Shown here in pieces: positions 25,644 through 32,908 of a stretch of DNA of 64,000 bases. Source of the DNA: Anaerolineales bacterium (GTDB taxonomy: Bacteria; Chloroflexota; Anaerolineae; Anaerolineales; UBA6663); assembly GCA_020845955.1 (NCBI GenBank), contig JADLEU010000013.1, positions 1 through 64,000 on the forward strand, in the 5' to 3' direction. Below the pieces are notes generated by a model. It did no database searches and was not told where the DNA came from. It saw only the letters and a list, made by a program, of their open reading frames with translations. The position numbers and the translations under genes are program-made. The first letter of the stretch is position 1. Each line of letters starts with the position of its first letter.

Positions 25644-25930
25644 ACCTTACCTGCTTCCTCGTGCATCTCCTGGACGCGCTCGACCTCCGGCCACTCGCCT
25701 TTCGGAAACCGACCCAGGAAGTAATACACCAGGGTCTCGGACCCGTCCGTCGACGCTCGGCCCCGGTCTTGCTCGATCTTCACTTCCGCAACGTCCGGCC
25801 GCTTGACGGCCGCCCGCAGCCCCAGCTGCCGTGCCCGGACCCGGACTGTACCCCGGCGCCGGCCTGGCTTGAGCGCCGCCAGGATTGTACGCGCACTCTT
25901 CTCATCCTTCCAGAGGGTGTGAAGGGCCAC
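25529..25930 (-). CDS. Uncharacterised ORF overlapping the hemW start
   Basis: From a GTG at 25930 the frame reads about 95 residues that look protein-like ('EVKIEQDRGRASTDGSETLV', 'YYFLGRFPKGEWPEVERVQE'). It then runs another 38 codons into hemW in a different frame. No family is recognised. An overlap of about 115 nt with hemW is unusual, and the hemW ATG lies inside with a GGTAAGG just upstream. The ORF may have lost its original end. The start is uncertain; whether it is a gene at all is moderate to low confidence. Confidence 0.35.
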   Translation of the reverse strand: MALHTLWKDEKSARTILAALKPGRRRGTVRVRARQLGLRAAVKRPDVAEVKIEQDRGRASTDGSETLVYYFLGRFPKGEWPEVERVQEMHEEAGKVWAGRKVSHKISVSTLLSLSARFAAPTAISTPLPGWTT

Positions 25931-26290
25931 ACCGTGGCCAACACCGCCGGCACGGCCGGCAGGCGAGCGCATAGCCGGCGAGGGCCTACGCCAACGCCGC
26001 CGGCTATCCAGCGACGGCGTCTTGTGGCACAATGCCGCCATGCTTCGCCACGCCGCCGCGCCGCATGAGCGGCCCTTCCAGGGCCGCTCCGTCGTAGGCG
26101 ATATGTCGGCGCGGTGACAGGGAAGAACGTCAAGCAAGCGTCCGGCGGGATGCCTCCAAACGCGCGCCTCCGCTCCGGTCATGACGTCAGTGCGGCGACG
26201 GCTGCGGCCCTATCGGCGACGCCAGGGCGCGTTGGAGAGGCCGGAGTTGGATGGAGTGCCGAGTCGCACGATGGAAGGATCCCTTCGAAA
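25931..26290. other. Intergenic scar with a hairpin and a truncated short ORF
   Basis: No convincing gene is seen in these 360 nt. A 25-codon plus-strand ORF (ATG at 26040, 'MLRHAAAPHERPFQGRSVVG') ends at 26117, just after a CACAAT; it may be the stump of a lost gene. A 9-bp hairpin, GAGCGGCCC-TTCCA-GGGCCGCTC, occupies 26067-26089. The region lies between oppositely oriented genes and looks like a rearrangement junction. Confidence 0.4.
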
Positions 26291-26650
26291 ATGCCACTTC
26301 GGGACTCCCTGATTATGTTCGTGTTGATCGCGCTCTCAGGGTTTGCGGATTCGCTGGGATTTGTGTATGCGGCGCGAATCTGGCAGAAGGATGCCCTTTC
26401 GTGGGCGAACCTGGCTAAGTGCGCGTTGGGGTGGGGAGTGGGGATCGCGCTGTATGTTTTTGCGCTGAGGTTTATGGCTCGCCTGGGCATGACGTCAGCC
26501 GAGATTCAGACGGCCGTGTGGTTTGCCATGACGATCATTGGGGTCGTGATCTTTAGCGGGAGGTACTTTGGCTGGCCGCGTTTGGAGCAAATTGTCGCGG
26601 CCTTGGTGCTGGCCGGACTGGGGTGGTTGCTGGTTAGAACAGGAGGCTAG
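26291..26650 (+). CDS. Small four-helix membrane protein
   Basis: The 119-aa protein starts at the ATG at 26291, with a GGAAGG about 12 nt upstream; the longer track ORF adds 59 low-complexity residues. It has four hydrophobic helices ('DSLIMFVLIALSGFADSLGF', 'WGVGIALYVFALRFMARLGM', 'AVWFAMTIIGVVIFSGRYFG', 'IVAALVLAGLGWLLV'), in the size and layout of small DMT/EamA-half or SMR-like transporters. No diagnostic motif is seen. It is the only plus-strand gene in this part of the window and stands alone, which suggests acquisition. Confidence 0.6.
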   Translation: MPLRDSLIMFVLIALSGFADSLGFVYAARIWQKDALSWANLAKCALGWGVGIALYVFALRFMARLGMTSAEIQTAVWFAMTIIGVVIFSGRYFGWPRLEQIVAALVLAGLGWLLVRTGG

Positions 26651-26950
26651 CGACGACGGGGCGTCTTCTCGACACCAGTGCGACTACTTGCGAAGAAGGA
26701 CACAGTTCGAGGCAACCCAACTCGTTCGCCGAGCACCTCGATGAAGCCGATTCAGCCAGCTCAAAGCCACTAGCCGCCTTCGGCGCAGGCGGCTAGTGGC
26801 GACGCTCTCTTTAATTGAAGTTGAGCAGGCGAAGGCGGTTTGGGCGCGGTAGGCTCCTGGCGGCTGGCTTGCGCCAGGCCTCGCCGAGCCTTCCGGCAGC
26901 TACCCGCCTGTGATTGCCAATTTCAAGCGCAGCTCGAATCGGCTGCGAGC
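26651..26950. other. Intergenic region before the catabolic island
   Basis: No gene is seen here. Apart from the strong hairpin at 26766-26800 there is only a small CTGGC-TTGC-GCCAG stem near 26860 that could help end the minus-strand island transcript. Base composition is lower in G+C around 26640-26830 than in flanking genes. Confidence 0.4.
26766..26800. repeat. 13-bp perfect hairpin, terminator-like or REP-like
   Basis: GCCACTAGCCGCC (26766-26778) and its exact complement (26788-26800) enclose TTCGGCGCA. The plus-strand 3' side continues GACGCTCTCTTTAATT, only weakly T-rich. It lies 115 nt after the 26291-26650 gene, so it may terminate that transcript or be a dispersed palindrome. Confidence 0.6.
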
Positions 26951-28132
26951 TCAATCCGCAAGCTGCCCGCGAAAGGCGCGCAGGTAGAGTTCGGTCAATT
27001 CCTCCGGGGACGGAACACGTGGACTAAACACCGTTGGACCGGCCTTCAGGGCGTATTCCTGGACGAGACTTACCGCTGCCTCGAATTCACGTGCCTCGAG
27101 CCCCAATTCTTGAAAACCCTGGGGAATGCCGATATCCCTTTCGAGTTGCACCAGGCTCCTGAGGAGCGCCGCGGCCAGAGCCGCTTCGCCCTCGCCCGGC
27201 AAGCCGAGGCGCCTGGCAATCTTCGCGTAACTTGCCTGGGACTGAGACGCGGAAAACTGCAGGGTGTACGGCAACAGCACAGCGCAGGTCAGGCCGTGGG
27301 GCAGGTCGAAATGCAGCCCAATCTTGTCCATCCCGTGAGCCAGACCCGTAATCGAGTTGTTGATGGCCATCCCCGCCAGCGTGGCGGCGTAATGCATCTT
27401 CTCCCGCGCCGCGCGGTCGCCGTCAACGGCAGCGCGCATGTTCTGGAAGATCAATTGCGCGGCTCTCAACGCCAGTGGCTCGGAGAAATCAGTTGACCAT
27501 GGGCTGATCACTGACTCGAGCGCGTGCGTGAGGGCGTCCATGCCCGTATGAGCGGCCAGGCGCGCGGGCATGGGCCAGGCGACGTCGGGGTCGCAAATCG
27601 CCAGCGTCGGGACCAGCTGCGAGGACAGCAGCACCCGCTTTAGGCGCGTGCCGGAATCGACCAGAATCGACACGCCGGAGGTCTCGCTGCCCGTCCCGCT
27701 GGTTGATGGAACGGCCACGAGCTGCGCCCGGCGGCCAAGCTGCGGGAGCGGATAAGGCTGCGAGACCTGGGTCTTATAAATCGCGCGGTGGTCCAGCTCG
27801 GGATGCTCGTAGAACGCCCACAGAGCCTTTGCGCTGTCGATGACCGAGCCGCCGCCCAGGGCAACGAGGGTATCCGGCTGAAGGGCGATGGCGGTCTCGA
27901 GGTGCGCCTCTACGTCTTCAATGGGCGGTTCGGGCCGGGGCATACGCGCGACTTCTACGTGAGCGCCTGCCGCTTCCAAATACGAGACCGTCTCAGCCAA
28001 CAGGCCCGACGCCTCCATGGCGTTCAGGCCGGTCAAGATGAGCGCTTTCCGGCTGCTTAACGTCTTGAGGTGCGCCAGCGCGCCGCGCCCATAAACAAGC
28101 GTGTTCGCATTGCGGAAAATACGAGTGCCCAC
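26951..28132 (-). CDS. Iron-containing alcohol dehydrogenase
   Basis: The 393-aa group III ADH reduces aldehydes or oxidises alcohols with NAD(P). It has the nucleotide-binding 'LVALGGGSVIDSAKALW', 'AVPSTSGTGSETSG', and the metal-ligand regions 'LAAHTGMDALTHALE' and 'GLAHGMDKIGLHFDLPHGL'. The GTG at 28132 fits the family N-terminus ('VGTRIFRNANTLVYG') and lies 4 nt after the upstream stop; the track start overlaps that gene. It is the last gene of the operon starting near 31893. The substrate is probably an aldehyde or hydroxy acid made by the neighbouring aldolase. Confidence 0.88.
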   Translation of the reverse strand: MGTRIFRNANTLVYGRGALAHLKTLSSRKALILTGLNAMEASGLLAETVSYLEAAGAHVEVARMPRPEPPIEDVEAHLETAIALQPDTLVALGGGSVIDSAKALWAFYEHPELDHRAIYKTQVSQPYPLPQLGRRAQLVAVPSTSGTGSETSGVSILVDSGTRLKRVLLSSQLVPTLAICDPDVAWPMPARLAAHTGMDALTHALESVISPWSTDFSEPLALRAAQLIFQNMRAAVDGDRAAREKMHYAATLAGMAINNSITGLAHGMDKIGLHFDLPHGLTCAVLLPYTLQFSASQSQASYAKIARRLGLPGEGEAALAAALLRSLVQLERDIGIPQGFQELGLEAREFEAAVSLVQEYALKAGPTVFSPRVPSPEELTELYLRAFRGQLAD

Positions 28133-28136
28133 TGGC

Positions 28137-28931
28137 TTACACCGCGCCCGCCTGAATTGGCTGTGCGGGTTCGCCACGCACCTGCTGCAGGTATCCGGAG
28201 GCAGCTTTGGCCAGGAAGTAGCCTACCCAGGTTTCGAACAACTGCACACCACGGTTCTTGTAGCGGAGCGCGCTCTGCGGATCCAGCTCGAACAGGCCGG
28301 CTGCTACCCCGCTCCCCTGCGCTGCCGCAATGACCGTTTCCACGATTTCTGAGATCAGCGGGTCCTGGCTCCGGCCGGGTATGCCGAACGCCTGGGAGAG
28401 GTCGAGGCGGCCGATGAGAATCGCGTCGATCCCCTCGACCGAGAGGATGTCGGAAATGTTCTCGACGGCCTCCCGGGTTTCGATCTGAATGACGACCATG
28501 GTCTCGCGGTTGGCCGCCTCAATGTACGGCACGAAGCCGCCCTTCATGCCCCAGGCTGAGGCGCGCGCGCCGCCCATCCCGCGCTGGCCGAGGGGATGGT
28601 ACTTGACGGCCTCGACCGCACTGCGGGCGTCAGCGGCGGTTCTCACCATCGGCACCTGGATCCCCAGCGCGCCGATGTCGAGATAGCGCAGGATCTCCTT
28701 GGGGTGGTTCTGAGGGACTCGGACGATGGGCGTCATCCCGGTCATGTCTGCCGCCCGCGCCAGATGCTCGCACGTGTCGGGCGCCAGCGGGCCGTGCTCG
28801 GCGTCGAGGATCACGAAGTCGAAGCCGATGTGTCCACAAATCTCGACGATAGTGGCGGAAGGGAAGGTCACGAATGTGCCGACCACCGCTTCGCCCCGCT
28901 TCAGTTTTTCTTTGGTGACGTTTTTTTGCAT
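28137..28931 (-). CDS. HpcH/HpaI-type class II aldolase
   Basis: The 264-aa enzyme of the HpcH/HpaI aldolase/citrate lyase family cleaves 2-keto-4-hydroxy acids, commonly to pyruvate and an aldehyde. Motifs are 'FDFVILDAEHGPL', 'IVRVPQNHPKEILRYLDIGA', 'GIQVPMV', the metal-binding Glu in 'VVIQIETREAVENI', and 'ILIGRLDLSQAFGI'. I prefer the ATG at 28931; the track's TTG at 28985 overlaps the previous stop. It lies between a malate/lactate dehydrogenase and an Fe-ADH, which could oxidise or reduce its C3 and aldehyde products. Confidence 0.88.
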   Translation of the reverse strand: MQKNVTKEKLKRGEAVVGTFVTFPSATIVEICGHIGFDFVILDAEHGPLAPDTCEHLARAADMTGMTPIVRVPQNHPKEILRYLDIGALGIQVPMVRTAADARSAVEAVKYHPLGQRGMGGARASAWGMKGGFVPYIEAANRETMVVIQIETREAVENISDILSVEGIDAILIGRLDLSQAFGIPGRSQDPLISEIVETVIAAAQGSGVAAGLFELDPQSALRYKNRGVQLFETWVGYFLAKAASGYLQQVRGEPAQPIQAGAV

Positions 28932-28981
28932 GCTCGTTTGGGCCTCGACCGGCGCGGTCTGGAAGGCCGCGCCCGTGGACG

Positions 28982-30070
28982 TCAAAGGTCGAATTCCACG
29001 CCTATGTCTCGCGCCAGCCCCATCAGGTTCGTAACGACCTGGTCGTGAAGCGGGATGCCGGCGCGCCGCCGTGCCGCCTCGGTCTCGAACTCTTTCTCGC
29101 CGTGAATATAGATGCGCTCGTGGCCGGGAGCCTTGGGAGCGTCCTTCAAGGCCCCAAGCAGTTCGTCCATGGATTGCCGAAACGCGGCCAGCGGGCGAAA
29201 CGCTTCGATCGCCAAGGCGCCAAAGAAGTGGCCGACATTGCCCGGCGCCGGGCGGCCGTCTTTTTGTGGATAGACGAAGGGGCCGAAGGCCGCGCCGGAA
29301 AGCACGCCGGAGAGAATGTCCACCACGAGAGTCAGACCGTACCCCTTGTGCCCGCCGAACTCTTCGCCCTCGCCGCCTAGCGGCAATAGGCCTCCGCCCG
29401 TGCGGCTGTACAGCATTTTGGTGACCTCCCCCGGGTCGTTCATGGCATGCGCCTCGCTGTCAATGGCCCAGCCGGCCGGGATACTCTTACCCAAATTCCG
29501 GAAGACCGCCATTCTGCCCGAGGGCACAATGCTCGTCGCCATGTCCAGCACGAAGGGATGTGACGCGCCAGTCGGCGCGGCGACGCTGATTGGATTTGTG
29601 CCGAGCATCGCCTTCCGGCCAAAGGTAGGCACCGTGATTGGCGTGGTGTTGGTCATGCTGATGCCGATCATGTCGTGTTCCAACGCCATCATCGTGTAAT
29701 AGCCGGCAATGCCATAATGATTGCTGTCGTGCACGGCGATGAAGCCGGCGCCTGCCGCTCTGGCCTTCTCAATGCACCAAGCCATCGCCTGCTTGCTCAC
29801 CGGCTCGCCCAGGCCGTTGTCGCCGTTCACCAATGCGGTCGCCGGCGTCTCGCGCTCGATCTTGATGCCAGCCTTGGGATTGATCAGGCCCTTTCGAATG
29901 TAATCGGCCTTGCGCGGCAGCATTTCGACGCCGTGCGAATCGACCCCGCGCAAGTCCGCGGCGACCGCGATCTCGGCCGCCGTCTGCGCGTGGTCCGCCG
30001 GCACGCCCAGCCGCTCGTACACGCGCGCGACGAAGGCTTGCAAGGTTTGGTAAGGCACAGATCTGCTCAT
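28982..30070 (-). CDS. Malate/L-lactate dehydrogenase family oxidoreductase
   Basis: The 362-aa protein belongs to the Ldh_2 family (YlbC/ComC-like), NAD(P)-dependent 2-hydroxy/2-keto acid dehydrogenases unrelated to classical LDH. Signatures include 'ADLRGVDSHGVEMLPRKADY', 'AVHDSNHYGIAGYYTMMAL', 'MTNTTPITVPTFGRKAMLGT' and 'EFGGHKGYGLTLVVDILSG'. The start at 30070 follows family length; the track start adds 17 residues. It is in the same operon as the aldolase and Fe-ADH. Likely substrates are keto acids released by HpcH. Confidence 0.88.
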   Translation of the reverse strand: MSRSVPYQTLQAFVARVYERLGVPADHAQTAAEIAVAADLRGVDSHGVEMLPRKADYIRKGLINPKAGIKIERETPATALVNGDNGLGEPVSKQAMAWCIEKARAAGAGFIAVHDSNHYGIAGYYTMMALEHDMIGISMTNTTPITVPTFGRKAMLGTNPISVAAPTGASHPFVLDMATSIVPSGRMAVFRNLGKSIPAGWAIDSEAHAMNDPGEVTKMLYSRTGGGLLPLGGEGEEFGGHKGYGLTLVVDILSGVLSGAAFGPFVYPQKDGRPAPGNVGHFFGALAIEAFRPLAAFRQSMDELLGALKDAPKAPGHERIYIHGEKEFETEAARRRAGIPLHDQVVTNLMGLARDIGVEFDL

Positions 30071-30290
30071 CTTCAGTCCGTTTCTCGCCAGGGCGTATCT
30101 GCCCGAGCAGGCCCTTGCCAAGAGCGCCCAGTGGCGCGCGATGGCGCCGCTGGCGCGGCAGCCTTGGCTGAATTGTGAGGTGAGTTCTGACTTCGTTGGC
30201 CGGCACGCACCGGCGCTGTTCGCAATGGCAGCCGGGCGCTCCTCAGCCTCTTGGGCCGATCAATGGTGAAAAACCTGTCGCCCGGCGCCT

Positions 30291-30671
30291 TCACTTCTGT
30301 GAAGAAAGTCTTAACGTCTCCTCGGCACCGGACGGGCCAGCGAAGCAGGCAAACATGGTCACACCCTGGGCATGCGTAAGGTGCGGGCCATGCACGACTC
30401 CGGCCGGCCGATGGAAATACGTGCCAGGGCCATAGAGCTTTCCGTCGAGTTCAACCTCGCCCTCCAAGACGTAGGTGAATTCCGCCGAGGGATGGCTGTG
30501 GGCCGCATTGACGGAGTGGGGCTCCATCTTGAACAGGCCGCCCACCGCCCCGGTCACCGGGCTTCGCCCCAGCGGCTTCACCCAGCATCCCGGTTGATTC
30601 AAGCTGCGCCATTCCATCTTTTCGGCATCCTCGCCACCTATGTTGATGGCAGGATCGATTGGGGCCTCCAA
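30291..30671 (-). CDS. Single-domain cupin protein
   Basis: The 126-aa protein starts at a TTG directly after a strong AAGGAGG site (6-nt spacing). The cupin motif 'AAHSHPSAEFTYVLEGEVEL' is followed by 'GPGTYFHRPAGVVHGPH', giving three His and one Glu metal ligand candidates. Such small cupins act as metal-dependent isomerases, dioxygenases or binding proteins. It lies between the solute-binding protein and the dehydrogenase/aldolase genes, so a role on the imported substrate is plausible. The 220 nt downstream holds no gene I can support. Confidence 0.8.
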   Translation of the reverse strand: MEAPIDPAINIGGEDAEKMEWRSLNQPGCWVKPLGRSPVTGAVGGLFKMEPHSVNAAHSHPSAEFTYVLEGEVELDGKLYGPGTYFHRPAGVVHGPHLTHAQGVTMFACFAGPSGAEETLRLSSQK

Positions 30672-30792
30672 TGCGGTCCTCCTTGCCAGGCCAATGCAAT
30701 CAACAGGCCAGGACCAGTCGCCTTGCGGGCCTTGATCCTGGCCTGTCGCGCCCCGGCGTGGCGCATCTACGCGCGCCGCCAGATAGATGCGG

Positions 30793-31893
30793 CTACTGTC
30801 CGGCCGCCTCTACGAATTCGTTCGTGTAGAAATCGGCCACGTCGACCTTCTGGGTGATCATCCCCAGGTCGAACATGACGTCCTGGGTGTAGGTCCAGGT
30901 TTCGTCATCGTACGGACCGGGATTGGCCCAGTACTCCGACACGGCTTCGAGACCAGCTTGCGTGCCGGCGCGGTTATCGCCACCGGAAAACTGCACCGCA
31001 CTGATGACGGCCTCCAGCGCAAACTCGGGATCCTCGACTGTCGTTTTGATGCTGCGCAGCAGCGCGCTGACGAATTTCTGGACGACCTCGGGGTTCTGGG
31101 CGATGTACTCGTCGCTGGAGAACATGCCAATCGGCACCAGGCTGATGTAATCACTGGTCTTGATGACATTGACTTCCCTGCCCTGGCCGCGCAGCTGCAC
31201 CGGTTCGTTCACCGTGTAGCCTGCCGCGGCATCGACCTGGCCGCCTTCAATAGCAGCGACTTGAGTGAAGCCAATGAACTGGATGTTGATGCTGTCCGGG
31301 TCGATGTCTTGCTGCGCCAGCATCGCCTGCCAGGCCAGCCAGTTGGCGCCAAAGGGCCCCGGGATGCCGACCGTCTTGCCGACCAAGTCTTGCGGTGTCT
31401 TGATGTTCTTTTCGGCCAGCGAGAACACGCCGGTCGGCCAGCCGTTGTACCAGCGCATGACGTACTTCACGGGGATACCGTTGGTGCGGGCCAGCACGAT
31501 GCTGTCGCCGGAAGAGGTGCCGAACTGGACGTTGCCCGAAGCAACCTTCTTGACCGCATCCTCCTCAGTCCCGTAGTCCATGACGATCTGAAGGCCTTCC
31601 TCGGCGAAGTAGCCCTTCTCGATGCCCACGTAGAACGGAGCGTACTGGAAATTCGGAATGTAACCCATCGAAACTCGGACGACGGTGACCTCTGGGGCCG
31701 GCGCGGTCACCGGGACTTCGACGGTCTCTTCGACGGGCACGACGACCGTCTGCTGGACGGGGACCTCGACCGTCTGCTGGACGGGGACCTCGACCGTTTC
31801 GCGAATCACCTGCGGGGTCGGCGGCGCGGCGCAGGCCCCGAGCACGACAGCCACGAGCGCAAGCAAACTGAGCAGGCCGGTAATCCTCTTCAT
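30793..31893 (-). CDS. ABC-type solute-binding lipoprotein, NMT1/TauA-like
   Basis: The 366-aa protein has an N-terminal lipoprotein signal ending 'VVLGACAAPP' after a strong AAGGAGG site. A Val/Pro/Glu linker is built from 8-residue repeats (PVQQTVEV). The mature domain resembles NMT1/THI5 and SsuA/TauA binding proteins: 'MGYIPNFQYAPFYVGIEKGY', 'FAEEGLQIVMDYGTEEDAV', 'QFGTSSGDSIVLAR' and 'DLVGKTVGIPGPFG'. This family binds small N- or S-containing molecules such as thiamine pyrimidines, nitrate or sulfonates. No permease or ATPase gene is seen in the window. It is the first gene after the palindrome-controlled promoter at 32569. Confidence 0.88.
   Translation of the reverse strand: MKRITGLLSLLALVAVVLGACAAPPTPQVIRETVEVPVQQTVEVPVQQTVVVPVEETVEVPVTAPAPEVTVVRVSMGYIPNFQYAPFYVGIEKGYFAEEGLQIVMDYGTEEDAVKKVASGNVQFGTSSGDSIVLARTNGIPVKYVMRWYNGWPTGVFSLAEKNIKTPQDLVGKTVGIPGPFGANWLAWQAMLAQQDIDPDSINIQFIGFTQVAAIEGGQVDAAAGYTVNEPVQLRGQGREVNVIKTSDYISLVPIGMFSSDEYIAQNPEVVQKFVSALLRSIKTTVEDPEFALEAVISAVQFSGGDNRAGTQAGLEAVSEYWANPGPYDDETWTYTQDVMFDLGMITQKVDVADFYTNEFVEAAGQ
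31743..31790 (-). repeat. Two exact 24-nt tandem repeats in the lipoprotein linker
   Basis: CGACCGTCTGCTGGACGGGG-ACCT occurs twice in a row (31743-31766 and 31767-31790), followed by a third partial copy. The repeat keeps the frame and encodes an 8-residue Val/Pro/Gln unit. It probably varies the tether length between the lipid anchor and the binding domain. Confidence 0.8.
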
Positions 31894-32534
31894 GGCGTTC
31901 CTCCTTGTTTGGTTGTGGGACGGCAGATGCCTTCGAGCTTTCGGGGCATAGCCCCGAGATCCTCAGGCAGTTCTTCATGATCGAAGCGCAGCCTGTTTCG
32001 GGCCGGCTTTTGCCAATTGGCGCCCGCCTTGGGCGTGGCCGTCTTCCAGTTGCCGCGGGGGATGCTGAGCGGCCATTGGCTAGAAAACCGGGGGGCGCCT
32101 ACCCAGGCGTTGCCGGCCAATGGCTCGCCGCTGGGCGCGGTCCGGCGCGCGCGTGCCACGCTGAAGTAGGGGGACTGGAAGAGCACGACGCTGCCGGCGC
32201 GCGTCCAAGCTCTGGTCAGCCGCAAAAACTGCTGGCAGCGTCGCAGGTTGGCGACGTGGCGGCCAGTGGCGGTGGATGGGGTTGGCTTCATGCGGCCGGC
32301 TTTGGCAACGAGGCGTGGCAAACGAAGTGAAGGCGGATAATGCCAATCATGCCCAACGAGCTTCTACGTAGATCACACAAGGCATATCGGCCAATAGTGT
32401 TAGGGCAATTGATTGCAGCGAGGTAAAGAAGGCGCCTTTTTTGCTTGGTGAAACGGCCCAAGCCACGCGTTTCCACGAACGCACGGCGTTCTGTTTGCAT
32501 GACCCAGGAAGTAAGTTACATAAAACTTATGTCT
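31894..32534 (-). promoter_or_regulatory. Long leader region of the solute-binding-protein operon
   Basis: Between the predicted start site (about 32562) and the ATG at 31893 lie about 650 nt with no recognisable gene. A 70-codon minus-strand ORF (32288-32500, 'MQTERRAFVETRGLGRFTKQ') begins about 60 nt into the leader but has no clear ribosome-binding site or family. Larger ORFs on both strands (31890-32321 minus, 31905-32330 plus) are unrecognised and overlap each other, so I treat them as chance. No riboswitch class is recognised. Confidence 0.4.
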
Positions 32535-32564
32535 ATACAGTCGACTGTCGACAATCGACTGTAT
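32535..32564. promoter_or_regulatory. 30-bp near-perfect palindrome, probable repressor operator
   Basis: The sequence is ATACAGTCGA-C-TGTCGACA-A-TCGACTGTAT. It pairs 14 of 15 positions about one centre, and nests a perfect 12-bp palindrome, ACAGTCGACTGT, at 32537-32548. It begins 4 nt downstream of the -10 box at 32569-32574 and covers the predicted transcription start, a typical repression position. The TTGTCGACAG core is reminiscent of GntR/FadR-type sites. Confidence 0.75.
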
Positions 32565-32568
32565 CCAA

Positions 32569-32597
32569 ATCGTATCATTATTCAAATCTGTTGTCAA
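32569..32597 (-). promoter_or_regulatory. Sigma-70-type promoter of the 31893-26951 operon
   Basis: The minus strand reads TTGACA, a 17-nt spacer, then TACGAT. The -35 is a perfect match and the -10 matches 5 of 6. It reads toward the solute-binding lipoprotein. The local sequence is distinctly A+T-richer than the flanking genes. Confidence 0.82.
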
Positions 32598-32782
32598 GCC
32601 CCATCTCTGCCGGCGCTCACTCGGGGGCAAGCCACTCAAGAAGTTGGATGGCCACTTGGGGGCTTTGTCGGGACCCGGCCGCTTATGCGGTCTGCGGCAG
32701 GTTGGCCGACCTGGGGACGGCGCTGGACAAAAGGCACGACAGCGTCCAACCCGCCAAGAAGCGCAGGGCCGGTGCGCTATTC

Positions 32783-32829
32783 GCCGCTTCGTCAAGGCCA
32801 GCGCAGTGCGCTGGCCTTGACGAAGCGGC
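32783..32829. repeat. 47-nt perfect hairpin with 23-bp arms
   Basis: GCCGCTTCGTCAAGGCCAGC-GCA (32783-32805) pairs perfectly with 32807-32829 around a single G. It lies 80 nt downstream of the stop of the 34252-32909 gene. No T-run follows on either strand, so it is either a Rho-independent-like stop without a U-tract or a palindromic element. Confidence 0.75.
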
Positions 32830-32908
32830 CATGTCTTGACCGAGCCGGCATCGCGACAGTAGGCCAAAGGCCTGGAACAACGCGGCGCGGCATGATCGAG
32901 GCGTTCCC

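Noticed and set aside
25619-26068. Plus-strand 149-aa ORF 'MADFPACPYLTCFL...'
   Set aside because: It is the antisense of a more protein-like minus-strand frame and has no family features.
31890-32330. Overlapping ORFs on both strands in the leader region
   Set aside because: Neither frame shows a motif, ribosome-binding site or plausible homology; they overlap each other and the binding-protein start.
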